Shown in pieces: positions 33,401 to 45,000 of a stretch of DNA of 64,000 nt. The notes below the pieces were generated by a model, which was given only the letters and a program-made list of their open reading frames with translations, searched no databases and was not told the origin of the DNA. Each line of letters begins with the position of its first letter. Position 1 is the stretch's first letter. Where the stretch lies: positions 12,640,400-12,704,399 of the forward strand of contig OX465109.1 of NCBI GenBank assembly GCA_949987565.1, read 5' to 3'. A program made the position numbers and the translations under genes. This DNA is from Luidia sarsii. Its lineage: Eukaryota; Echinodermata; Asteroidea; Paxillosida; Luidiidae.

Positions 33401-36400
33401 CAGAATAGTCACTCATGTACTGCACCTCTTGGATTCTATTCGATCCACATGGCTCTTCACAAGAAGAATTTACTTGCGTACGTTGGGTACAGTATGTGTA
33501 GCATCTTTTTAGGAAGAGATGTGGTACCCATGATGAACCAGGTTTATCAAAGCTACACATCTTACCAAAGAATTTACTTTTATAAATGCAGCAACTGTCA
33601 AAGGATCAACCCTTCAAGATCTTCCTGTCATACACTTCTCTAAACTAACCTGCAGTGAGCAAGGCTGTCCACCAGCGTTGTAGAATTCTTCAATGCTCAA
33701 TGGACCAAAGTTGCACAGTCCATAATGACGAATTCTACCCAATGCTCGCTGCCGGTTCAACTCGGCCACAGTCTCCCTGACATCCTTCATGTTCACCGAC
33801 CAATGGACCTGAACAAATGGAGACAATCCCAGTAATTGAGAGACAGTAAAGGTCATTGTTGGGAGCCCGGCTGGCAGATAGAGCAGGGTTTGAGTTCAAG
33901 AGTGGCCCTGTGGCCAAATGACAGTTTGAACTGTATCGATTCAGGCCAGTTGAAAGCCATCCCCAACTGGCCCAGCTGGTGAGATTGAAACAAAAAAATA
34001 CAGGCAGTCCTGACACCACATCTTTTTATATAGCAATCTCCTTCCAATCAGGGATTTGGCTTTGAGCATCCACAGGGACATTCTCAACCCGAAGGGCACT
34101 GAATTTGGACTTCAGGATAACAACAGAATAACTCTCTTTGTCTCAATGTAGCCTCTGTTTATTTAAAGAATGTACGACGTCCAAAATCAGAATGACATGC
34201 GTCTCCTGACGACAGGCAGAGTACACACTGCTCGAAACATTGAGTTACCGGCTGGCCACACTCAGTCTCAATATGTTACATGGTGTCAGCACAAACCTTC
34301 CACTCATTTGCATCTTGTTTGGAGCAATTTGTATTTTCTTTGCCTTTGCCATTAGTTTTATCATCATTTGCAAGTCTTCTAAGGATGACGGTTGGTCCTA
34401 TTTTTTGCAAAACCCCTTGGGCTTTAAGCCTTGCCATCAAGGGTGATGAAGAATTCATTCAATAAAAAAACATTAAATAAAAGATATACATATATAACTG
34501 CTAGGATCTGAGCGCTATTGGTAATACAAAACTACTGAGAGATCCTTCTTATTGCTTATTATGGCAAAAATAAGCAATATCATAAGCAGTAAGACAGCCA
34601 ATGAGCCCACAGGTCTCCTTAAGATACTCCATGACTACCTGGGTGAGTTGCCATTAGCCATATAGTGCCAAACCAAATATCTAATTGCTGCCTATAGTAT
34701 AGAGCCTGTTATTACTACTGTACCTGGTAAAGGTCAATGTAGTCCGTTTTCAAGGCTTCCAAAGTCGCTGTTAATGCCTGAAATTAAACAACCATTATTT
34801 CTTTTAAATACCCATTACGTAGCCTGATGTTCAGATCCTATCAGGGCCTTTCTCACAGGTTCTGCTCAGATCTGAGATTTACAATTTGGTTATTTATGTC
34901 ACTAAGCCTGTGAATTGTTTTTCCTGACAATGTAAATCCTGACAATGCTTGACATAGGACTATTTGTCGCCCTTTTTGAAATTTAGAGGAGGGGTCGGTC
35001 CAGTTGCCCGACCCCTCCAAATTTCGCAACAAAAGGTGACTTGTCGGATCATACTTGGACCATGCTCAGACTAAACTAACAACATAACATTTATTAACAA
35101 ATACAGCCTACAGTACAGGGAGTCAGGGTCTACTCTAAACACTATGAAGAATAGAGGATTGAAGCCCTGAAAGTAAAACAGCTACTTCAACGAAAAACCA
35201 ATTGTTTTGGGGCTACTTTGGAATGAACAAGTTTCAAACTTTATTTCATTAAGTAATTATACAAAAAATGGTGCAAACTGCTCACTTGCAAAGATGAACA
35301 AAATAAACCTCTTGAAAATAATTTAGAGGGCCTGTCATTTTGATGTGAGCCAAACCTTCCTCAAAAGGACTTTTATAAAGGAAAGGAAGCATCCAGCCCT
35401 CCAAATTGTTTTCGTTGTTTGGCAGCTGTTATAGAAATTAATTTTAAGCCTTGGCCTGTATATTAAATATTGACTTTTTGTCTGTGTGCATATATAGGAC
35501 AGCCTCTGTTTTCTATTAGAATTGACAACAATTCCATTGTATTTGTGGCATGTACAGTGTACTACGTGCTATTTCAATATGTAGGTTACAATTTGTTACA
35601 AAATTAGAAAATATGGATAATAAAGTACCGGTAATACAGAAAAATATCACTATTAAGCCAATGTACATAAACTGTACACAGTGAACAAAACGTGTGCAAA
35701 GTACAGTGTATAGCAATTCAGCTTGTAGATCACAAACACACAGAGAAGCCATTCTAATGAATGTGCATACATTATGATAATCATAGGTTTTACATGGCCA
35801 AAGGAAAATACAGTCAAGTAAATGCATGACAGAGAAAACTAAATGAACCCTCGTCAAATTAACTCAAGTAAATCCTGACAATGCTCATAAATAATATGCA
35901 TATAAGCTCATGAATATGTATACAACTGGGGCTCACTAATAGGTATACACATGAAGTTTATGTGCATATACACCTGAATCTATCAGTGTGCATACACCTG
36001 AACCTTATATATAATGATATGCATACACATGAAAGTTATGAATATATGCAAACACATGAAGCTTATGAATATGCAAACACATGGAGCTTATCAATATGCA
36101 TACAACTCATGTACATAAATGCATATTTTATAGTGCAAGTGATTATACCTGGTCAATGTCAGTGGCAGTGTATTCCTTGATGCTTCCTCCGACATGACGA
36201 CCAAACTTGGAAGCAACGATGACGTCTCTCCTCCTACCAGCCAGACAACGTCCCAGTGTCCTCTCTGAGTTATGACTTCCATATGCCTAACAGTATAACA
36301 ACAGGGGTTGCCCATAGAATTTCATGAGTCTGAGGTGGCAACCAATAATCTGCTCAATAAATGAGTTTGGCATAATGTGGATGTGCTGGTGATGGCTTAA

Positions 36401-39400
36401 TGTTCTAGAAATCACAAATTTGATTTGGATTTTGGAATGGGTCTAAAAGTAAAACATTGTACCACATGCATGTGGGAACACACTTTGCCAGAAATTATAC
36501 ATGGTGGAGTGCTATTGCTTGGAGTTCATCGTTCTAGCCAGATGTTGTCCCCCACTGAGGGGGCTATGAGGTGGCCCATCAAAGCCGTGAGGTGGCCCAA
36601 TGAAAGTTATGAGGTGGCCAATTAAAGTAGTGAGGTGTCAATCAGGGTAGTGAGGTGGCCCATCAAAGAAGTGTGGCCCATCAAAGCAGTGAGGTGGCCC
36701 ATCAAAGCAGTGAGGTGGCCCATCAAAGCAGTGAGGTGGTCCATCAAAGCAGTGAGGTGGCCCATCAAAGAAGTGAAGTGGCCCATCAAATAAGTAAGGT
36801 GGCCCATCAAATAAGTAAGGTGGCCCATCAAATAAGCGAGGTGGCCAATCAAAGTGAGGTGGCCTATCAAAGCAGTGAGGTGGCCCATCAAAGCAGTGAG
36901 GTGGCCCATCCAAGCAGTGAGGTGGCCCATCAAATAAGTAAGGTGGCCCATCAAATAAGTGAGGTGGCCCATCAAAGAAGTGTGGTGGCCCATCAAATAA
37001 GTAATTAAGGTGGCCCATCAAATAAGTGAGGTGGCCCATCAAAGCAGTGAGGTGACCCATCAAAGCAGTGAGGTGGCCCATCAAAGAAGTGAAGTGGCCA
37101 ATCAAATAAGTAAGGTGGCCCATCAAATTTAAGTGAGGTGGCCCATCAAAGAAGTGAGGTGGCCCATCAAAGCAGTGAGGAGGCCCATAAAAGCAGTGAG
37201 GTGGCCCATCAAAGCAGTGAGGTGGCCCATCAAAGCAGTGAGGTGGCCCATCAAATAAGTGAAGTGGCCCATCAAAGAAGTGAAGTGGCCCATCAAATAA
37301 GTAAGGTGGCCCATCAAATAAGTGAGGTGGCCCATCAAAGCAGTGAGGTGACCCATCAAAGCAGTGAGGTGGCCCATCAAAGAAGTGAAGTGGCCAATCA
37401 AATAAGTAAGGTGGCCCATCAAATAAGTGAGGTGGCCCATCAAAGCAGTGAGGTGGCCCATCAAAGCAGTGAGGTGGCCCATCAAAGCAGTGAGGTGGCC
37501 CATCAAAGCAGTGAGGTGGCCCATCAAAGCAGTGAGGTGGCCCATTAAAGCAGTGAGGTGGCCCATCAAAGAAGTGAAGTGGCCCATCAAATAAGTAAGG
37601 TGGCCCATCAAATAAGTAAGGTGGCCCATCAAATAAGTGAGGTGGCCCATCAAAGCAGTGAGGTGGCCCATCAAAGCAGTGAGGTGGCCAATCAAATAAG
37701 TGAGGTGGCCCATCAAAGAAGTGAAGTGCCCATCAAATAAGTAAGGTGGCCCATCAAATAAGTGAGGTGGCCCATCAAAGCAGTGAGGTGACCCATCAAA
37801 GCAGTGAGGTGGCCCATCAAAGAAGTGAAGTGGCCAATCAAATAAGTAAGGTGGCCCATCAAATAAGTGAGGTGGCCCATCAAAGAAGTGAGGTGGCCCA
37901 TCAAAGCAGTGAGGTGGCCCATCAAAGCAGTGAGGTGGCCCATCAAAGCAGTGAGGTGGCCCATCAAAGCAGTGAGGTGGCCCATCAAAGAAGTGAGGTG
38001 GCCCATCAAAGCAGTGAGGTGGCCCATCAAAGCAGTGAGGTGGCCCATCAAAGCAGTGAGGTGGCCCATCAAAGCAGTGAGGTGGCCCATCAAAGCAGTG
38101 AGGTGGCCCATCAAATAAGTGAGGTGGCCCATCAAATAAGTGAAGTGGCCCATCAAATAAGTAAGGTGGCCCATCAAATAAGTAAGGTAGCCCATCAAAT
38201 AAGTGAGGTGGCCCATCAAAGCAGTGAGGTGACCCATCAAAGCAGTAAGGTGGCCCATCAAATAAGTGAGGTGGCCCATCAAAGAAGTGAGGTGGCCCAT
38301 CAAAGAAGTGAGGTGGCCCATCAAAGCAGTGAGGTGGCCCATCAAAGCAGTGAGGTGGCCCATCAAAGCAGTGAGGTGGCCCATCAAAGCAGTGAGGTGA
38401 CCCATCAAATAAGTGAGGTGGCCCAGCAAAGAAGTGAGGTGGCCCATCAAAGAAGTGAGGTGGCCCATCAAATAAGTGAGGTGGCCCATCAAAGCAGTAA
38501 GGTGGCCGTCAAAGAAGTGAGGTGGCCCATCAAAGAAGTGAGGTGGCCCAGCAAAGAAGTGAGGTGGCCCATCAAAGCAGTGAGGTGGCCCATCAGAGCA
38601 GTGAGGTGGCCCATCAAAGAAGTGAAGTGGCCAATCAAATAAGTAAGGTGGCCCATCAAAGCAGTAAGGTGGCCGTCAAAGAAGTGAGGTACGTGGCCCA
38701 TCAAAGCAGTGAGGTGGCCCATCAAAGAAGTGAGGTGGCCCATCAAAGAAGTGAGGTGGCCCATCAAAGAAGTGAAGTGGCCAATCAAAGAAGTGAGGTG
38801 GCCCATCAAAGAAGTGAGGTGACCCATCAAAGAAGTGAAGTGGGTCACCTCACAGTTTGATATGCTGGGGGACTCCTGATAACAATCATCTTATCATCAG
38901 GGCCTAACATATTATGTGAGCCACTTGAATTTAACAGTATAGACATTTTGCAGTGATATGTAAGTCATCCATTTCCAGGAGTATGACTCTAAAAAGGGCA
39001 AATTTCTCGTCAAAGAAATAAACCCAAATCTCATTTTAATAATAATAAATAAACCAAAATAAACCAATAATCTCATTTTCATTAAAAATACTGATGCGAC
39101 AAACAATTTGTGTTGAATGCGTTTACTGACTTTACTCTCATGGAATGTGCATCTGAAATGGATCATTCTGTGACAGGTTGATCAAGGCAATTCATGTAGC
39201 AGGTCACATGATAAAGTCATACATTTGACCTCTTACCTCTGCAGTGTCGAAAAAATTGACGCCAACCTCAATCGCCTTGTCCACTATCGCCTTGGAAACC
39301 TACAAATGCAAACAAAATGATGGAAAACAGTGTGATGTGATAATGCAATGTGTTCATCAATTTATGATAAATAAAAAATTTACAAAAACAGTTGGCTTTC

Positions 39401-41506
39401 ATGATTAAATGGTTTTTCAATTTCACTTTCTGTTTTACTTTTAGACATAAAATTATTTTCCTGTTTTTGCCATATTATTTTGTTGAGAATTCACTTGTCT
39501 TATTCATTGGTTCTCATGGAAGCGACATGAAGTGCGCAATTAGCCTCGTCATCATTTTGTTGCCAGAATAAATTCCGTTCAATAGCGGTAGAGGGAAATG
39601 AGTTGACCGACGATCTGGGCCGAGTTACTAGGACTATAGGACAGGCTAGTATTACTATTACTACTAGTAGTAGTAGTAGTATTAGTCGCCCTTTTTGAAA
39701 TTTAGAGATGGGGTCGGTCCAGTCGCCTGACCCCTCCAAATTTCGCAAAAAATTGTGACTTGTCGGATCCAATTTACTTCATACTTCATTACTTGGACCA
39801 TGCTCGGACTAGTCCGAGTAACTTGGACCCGACAAGTCACCCTTTTTTTATCGAATTTTAACATTTTGAGGGAAGGGTGACTTGTCTGGTCCTAGTTACT
39901 CGGACTAGCTCGGACTAAACTAACAGTAACAGTAACAACATAACATATGATTTACAAATACAGCCTAGTACTAGTACTAGTAGTAGAAGTACTAGTATCG
40001 TGGGAACCCCCGTTTTCGACGCTACACGTTTTCGACGCTTAGCCTTGTACATGTAACTCACATCGCACGATGAAAACAACTCCGTATAATGATCTCAGAC
40101 TTCTTATCTTACAGTTTGTTTCCTGCTCTTGTCCGTCACCGAAAATGTGCAAAGTTAAGGCTTTTCCAATAGGCCAAACTCGTGTGATTCAAAAAGTTGC
40201 TCTTTTGGGGTCTATTTTCCTAGGTACAAAATTGGCAGTTGCTTCGAAGCTCCAGTTTTCTTTATTGTTGGTCCTAAAAAAAATCTGAGTGTACCATAAT
40301 AAACCCCAACATCCGTAGAAAAAATATATATCACGCAACTTGAGGCAGTCCGTTCTGGGTAAAAACTATGGAGGCTACTATAGGGCGTCTCGCTTATATA
40401 TTTTTTTATATTTTTTTTATTATTATTATCTGAAGACAAAAAGTAACATGGCCCAATAGGCTTTTATAAAAAATGGAAAAAATAAAAGGGCAGCTAGAGA
40501 AAGTACCAAGAAGGAGGAAATGTGTCTCTTGAGTGATATTGGGAAAGGTCATAACTGAAGAAGCAGTGAGGAAGAGGATTGTGGATTTTTTTTTAAACGT
40601 CACAAAAGAAGACATCAACAAGACCAATACGTTTTAAGCATAAATTATGAATGATTTGAGGAAAGTGTTAGAAGCAGTGTGGAAAAACAAAAACAAAGAT
40701 GAACACAAAAAAACATACAGGGAAGAATTTAACAGTGCCACACAGCATTTTGAGTTATTTTCAGAATTTATTTTGCGTTTGGCTGCACTGGGACACCTTA
40801 CTAAACACCACTGACGAAAATAGGTGACAATGCTTACTGCGCAGTGCGCCGCGGACGTCAACAAAACCGGGTAATCTTATGGAAGTGACAGGCTTGATCA
40901 ACCTTCTCTATGATTATTCTAATACTATTATTAATATTAGTACTAATACTAGTAATAGTCTGTGGTGTGGAGAAAGTGACTGAGACCTCTTTTAGTGTGA
41001 TACTTTCGTCCACATTGTTCAGTTTGAAGAAAAGTCCTTACATCGTCGAAAACCGGTTATTGGAGGATACTATTACTAGTACTACTAGTAGTACTAGTAG
41101 TAGTACTAGTAGTAGCACAGTGAGGGATTCAGGGTCTAGACTAGTCCGAGTAACTTGGACCCGACAAGTCACCCTTTTTTTATCGAATTTTGAAATTTTG
41201 AGTTTTGGTTCACCCGAAACTCAAAATTTCAAAATTCGATAAAAAAAGGGTGACTTGTCGGGTCCAAGTTACTCGGACTAGGTCTAGACACTACGAAAAA
41301 TAGAGGATTGGAGACCTGAAACTGAAAGTAGAACAGCTACTTCAATGAAAAACCAAACGTCAAATGCTAGTGTCAATATTTACAGCTTCGTCCTGGGCAG
41401 GCCACGTTTCGTCGGCTATACCGCCATTAAACTGCCAGGCGCCCACACACACGGGAGATACCATCAAATCACTGCTTCCTAGCTGAACTCTCTCCATCGT
41501 CATCAT
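30403..41506 (-). CDS. Aldo-keto reductase superfamily protein, complete, 341 aa
   Basis: Probable cytosolic NADPH-dependent oxidoreductase of the (beta/alpha)8 aldo-keto reductase fold; the substrate is unknown. Eight exons join without frame breaks (1026 nt with stop), and the length is normal for the family. The catalytic tetrad is visible: Asp59 (NFFDTAE), Tyr64 (AYGSHNSE), Lys89 (VASKFG) and His128 (VHWSV). Other landmarks are LGSSDLMVSPVCVGAWQFNG at the N-terminal barrel start, YIDLYQVHW, the strand LAYSPLQQGLLTGKF and the cofactor-binding segment VIVGCRSPQQLEEN. The C-terminus reads NPDMWAAVSRYR. It resembles IolS/YhdN-like and Kv-beta-like reductases rather than AKR1. I chose the ATG at 41506; two further in-frame ATGs lie within four codons. 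All seven introns are phase 0. It is divergent from the CYTH gene. Confidence 0.93.
30860..31021 (-). CDS. Aldo-keto reductase exon 7
   Basis: Residues 257-310, AIADIRDLCSKEGLS to LVSLSQ, including AAVIVGCRSPQQLEEN. The acceptor is TCTAG|GCA and the donor CAG|GTATAG. Confidence 0.95.
31203..31433 (-). CDS. Aldo-keto reductase exon 6
   Basis: Residues 180-256, VPYNLLWRAVEFDIL to GAEEETFK, including LAYSPLQQGLLTGKF. The acceptor is CCTAG|GTT and the donor AAG|GTTGGT. Confidence 0.95.
32260..32695 (-). pseudogene. Probable BEN-domain-like gene remnant in an intron of the reductase
   Basis: The minus strand has one long frame reading VQRLNTRMNHLEQF, then a TGA at 32557-32559, then DLQHLHSTYTKSSLPHNFAV, NLVRQNFTKDEMMHN and HGQLDPVLLERVRQSFFKF. 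A short coiled coil, then an 'NL...Ft.eEl' block, then 'LDP..l..v' recalls the BEN-domain proteins common in invertebrate genomes. The frame has no start and one internal stop, and it lies inside an intron. I therefore read it as a decayed retrocopy or transposon passenger. The family assignment is tentative. Confidence 0.4.
33650..33808 (-). CDS. Aldo-keto reductase exon 5
   Basis: Residues 127-179, with catalytic His128 and GRIRHYGLCNFGP. The acceptor is TTCAG|GTC and the donor CAG|GTTAGT. Confidence 0.95.
34724..34777 (-). CDS. Aldo-keto reductase exon 4
   Basis: Residues 109-126, ALTATLEALKTDYIDLYQ. The acceptor is TTTCAG|GCA and the donor CAG|GTACAG. Confidence 0.94.
34965..35075. repeat. 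Foldback fragment related to the MULE-like family
   Basis: TTGTCGCCCTTTTTGAAATT and AATTTCGCAACAAAAGGTGA arms with GACCATGCTCAGACTA at one end. Confidence 0.55.
36149..36286 (-). CDS. Aldo-keto reductase exon 3
   Basis: Residues 63-108, containing catalytic Tyr64 and Lys89. The acceptor is TGTTAG|GCA and the donor CAG|GTATAA. Confidence 0.95.
36569..38850. repeat. 2.3-kb minisatellite, 21-bp unit, in reductase intron 2
   Basis: About 108 copies of a unit with core GAGGTGGCCCATCAAAGCAG. The CAAAGCAG, CAAAGAAG and CAAATAAG variants are intermixed. The 21-bp period keeps several frames open, but the array lies between two coding exons of the reductase. Confidence 0.97.
39237..39299 (-). CDS. 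Aldo-keto reductase exon 2
   Basis: Residues 42-62, containing catalytic Asp59. The acceptor is TTGTAG|GTT and the donor GAG|GTAAGA. Confidence 0.94.
39680..39920. mobile_element. Nested MULE-like foldback copies
   Basis: Two family members overlap: TTAGTCGCCCTTTTTGAAAT to CTCGGACTAG, and CCGAGTAACTTGGACCCGAC to ACTCGGACTAG. Confidence 0.6.
41142..41280. mobile_element. MULE-like foldback MITE, copy 2, 139 bp
   Basis: Near-perfect ~60-bp arms run from TAGTCCGAGTAACTTGGACC to CCAAGTTACTCGGACTA. They are flanked by an exact 9-bp duplication GGTCTAGAC (41133-41141 and 41281-41289). A 9-bp duplication is typical of Mutator-like elements. Confidence 0.8.
41384..41506 (-). CDS. Aldo-keto reductase exon 1 (start)
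   Basis: Residues 1-41, MMTMERVQLGSSDLMVS to WPAQDEA. The donor is GCT|GTAAAT, phase 0. It joins the next exon to give the expected family helix VSKAIVDKAIEVGVNFFDTA. Confidence 0.9.
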
Positions 41507-41899
41507 TTGCCACCATCAATCGTCTCTCAATATGTTCGGAAGTCACAAATCACGAGTGGGTAGAAAGTCTAACCGTTTTGTAAATTGTATGGATGTACCA
41601 CGGCACTAGTCACTACACTAAACCCTGCAAGTGCAACTGCCAATACTATTTTTGACAGTACATAGTTATAATATTACTACAGATACAGCAACTGCAAAAG
41701 GGAGAGCTCTCTGTTTATCTGTAAAGTTCTACTTCTAACTTCTATGCCTTGCATGTTGAGCTCTGTCACTTGCAGCGCCCTCTCTTGGCATACAGTTGAC
41801 AACATGCGCCAGTGGTACATTATTACACGTGTAGTACCCCGATACATGTTTTACTCCTCCAACAATAGCAAGCTTCCAAGTTGCAAGTTGCAGACGATC
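41507..41899. promoter_or_regulatory. Divergent promoter region, reductase / CYTH gene
   Basis: The two start codons face away from each other across 393 bp, so both genes are probably driven from this segment. No TATA box or CpG-rich block stands out. An in-frame upstream extension of the CYTH frame to 41744 is open but not conserved in sequence style. Confidence 0.6.
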
Positions 41900-42058
41900 A
41901 TGCCTTCGAACGTGGAGATCAAGGCCCACCTCAGACAGCCCGACTTTGTGAGGGCGAAGGCGCAGGAACTGAGCGGCAGCGCCAAGGCGGAGCTACTGCA
42001 CCAGACAGACACCTTCTTCCATTGCCCGAACGGACGCCTCAAACTCAGGGAGTTCAAG
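41900..42058 (+). CDS. CYTH gene exon 1 (start)
   Basis: Residues 1-53, MPSNVEIKAH to LKLREFK. The donor is AAG|GTGAAC, phase 0. Confidence 0.94.
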
Positions 42059-45000
42059 GTGAACGAGTCAGTGCATACCTAGTTGCGCTAACCGTAACCC
42101 TCATCCCCCCGAAGGTCTCCGACCTTCGGGCGGATGAGGGTTACGGTTAGCGCAACTACTGAACTAGTGCAGACTGTGACTGTGTGTCAGGGCAAACTCT
42201 TTGCCCGAGTTGGGTGTTTCTGGCGCAAAGTTCAAAGGCCTAGTCCAAGTAACTTGGAGTCGGACCCTTACAATCGCCCTTTTTAATTTTTTTTTTTAAA
42301 GGGCGATTGTAAGGGTCCAAATTACTCGGACCGTACCATGGCTCCATGCTCGGACTATTGCGTATTGGTAAAAGTCAAACAAGATTGCCACGGTTTGTGT
42401 GTTAAACCATTTTAAACATTCCAAAAAAGCAATCCTGCGAAGGTTTAAGCTCAAATGGTAATCTGAGAAAGTAGAAAAAGGCAAACAAACGTCACAGTTT
42501 TTGCACCGTTCTGTAGTGTAAGAAATAGTTTATTACTCGCTATTTGTCAATGTTTGAGTGGAGATTTCTCGAGCTCGAGTCTAGGTACTACTAGTACTAC
42601 TGTGTACTAGTACTACTACTAGGTACAGCATCCCAGACCGTAAGATTTCAACATGAGGATTCTATCATGACCGTCTACAAACTGGGTAAATTAAAAGGAA
42701 ATCTGTGGACTTTGATGTTTTCCGATCAGCCCAATGTCACGTTTGAGGTTACAATGCCAATGCCATGGAGTACATGTACTTGACCACTAGTACTAACCAG
42801 TAAACACTAAACAGCACCCAGGACCTTGGTTTACTCAGTGGAGGAATAAGAAATTAAGAAGGTTTACTGCGTTGCGACCACTGGGAAATTTGGATTCTGC
42901 TGGCTTCATGACTTTTTCCCCTGATGTCTTGCGCGCATTTTCATAACTAATTTGTTCACTTGACTTACTCCTTCCTTCATGACTTGACTTAGCTCCATTG
43001 TTAGGACATGGGTGTCAGTCAACTCGGTCCCAGTCAACTCGGTCCCAGTCAACTCGGTCCCAGTCAACTCGGTCCCTGTCAACTCGGTCCCTGTCAACTC
43101 GGTCCCTGTCAACTCGGTCCCAGTCAACTCGGTCCCTGTCAACTCGGTCCCAGTCAACTCGGTCCCAGTCAACTCGGTCCCTGTCAACTCGGTACGAGAC
43201 CAACTCGGTACGAGACCAATTTGGTCCGTAACCAACTCAGTCCCTCCCTATAGGAAAATATGCCCAACAAAACGTTGGTCATGCACCAATTAGTTGGTTG
43301 CGGATCGAGTTGGTCCCAGACCGAGTTGGTCACGCACTGAGTTGACTGGGACCGAGTTGCTTTCGGACCGAGTTGACGCGAAACCAGGACATGTATACCT
43401 ATCAAGTATCATTCCTATCTGGTGTCATGGTACAAATTGTATTATTGTATGTCATTAAATTTGCATTTATATATAGCCTACAGGCTATATAATGCAAATT
43501 TAATAACATACAATGATACAATTTACAATGTATTTGTGTAAAATTAAATGAGGCTGCACTGATTTTATGCTTCTATTCCTAGACTGTTATTGAAACTATG
43601 TATTCAGTTTTTGGGGAAAAATACCATACAAAATAAAAAACAATATAATCCTGTACTCACATATGTTTGATATGCCAGGAGGATCCCAGCAAGTTGTCAC
43701 AGTTGGTGTTCTACAGTCGAATGGACACGAGTGGGCCGAAGCTCTCACAGTATTCAATCACAGAGTCACACCATCCGGATGAATTAAAAGTGAGTACGTC
43801 ATATATGCAGGCGTCAAAATATCGATCACTGTCTGGAGTTGATTTCTCATTCAATTAAGAACCAAAAAGGTATTCATATAAATTATTACAGTTGATGCCC
43901 AATTAAAAATTTAGGCTTTTCATTTCATTATTTTAATCATGATATTTCTTACAAAATTACCCAATCGTGCCATGCCGAACGAAGCGTTATGAACGTGCAT
44001 ACATTGTGAACATATATAAGCAAAACTTGCAAAGTGCATTTACAGTGCAGGTCAAGTGAAAACAAGTTCAGGTCTTGTAAGATTCTTCAGTTACTAGCCG
44101 CTGTTATTTTCACCAAATTCAACCTAGATGCTATATATCTATGAATGATTGATCACAGCAACTGCTGCTACCTGTATATAAATTCGAATCCACCACATGA
44201 TCTTGACCAGCTCGGTGGTCAAGCGGTTAAGGCTTCAATTCCCTTTTCTGAATACAGACAAATGTGAATTATACCTGTACACGTATGTGCTTTCCACTCT
44301 TCCCATATATTTAGTCTGTGCTCAATCTAGCACATGCACTAGAAGCTAATGCACAATAAGCTTAACTCAGGTCTATTTATGAACAAGTTTTCTGAACTGG
44401 TACCATAAACTGTATAAGTTTCATGTAAATCTGTGAACATTTCTGTTTTTTCCATCTTACCAATGTTGTGTAGGGGCTTTAAGCCAGAGGCCTCAGGTCA
44501 AAGTCCAAGTCTGGCAGTCAAATTTTCTTTGCCAATTTTCAAAAATATTCATCAAATGGTTAAATGCTTCTGAGTTCTGACTGGCACCCCCACCCCGGCA
44601 AAGCTAGCACAATGAAGGGAACAGGAAACAAATGGTTCACAAGACCACAGATGCCACCTGTGGATAGATCCTGCACTTGAGGCTTCTATAGGAGCTGCCA
44701 TGCCTTGGGGCAGTAACTAGCTTTTGTTATTATGACTGGCTCCCCCAACCCAGCAAAGACTAGTTGCCTATTTGGGAAGGCCGCAATCTAGGGGCTGGAT
44801 AGCTCAGATGGTAATAGCACCGGTAGGCAAAACCAGAGGTTCAAAGTCTTGGTCCAATCAAATTTTCAAATTTGTGTCAAATTATATGTCAAATGATCAG
44901 TTGCCACCTCTGGCCCTCTCAAGTCCTGTGGAAAATCTGGGCGGTCCCATGGGAGCGATGCATGTTAGATTATTGATTAAGAACCGCTAAATGATCAGCT

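Noticed and set aside
36622..38860. Long frames on both strands (MGHLTAL and AHQSSEV repeats)
   Set aside because: They are artefacts of a 21-bp tandem repeat, open in several frames on both strands, within an intron of the reductase.
44791..44860. Functional tRNA gene
   Set aside because: The A and B boxes are good, but stems do not pair fully and the same head with the same 3' body recurs many times, so it is a SINE.
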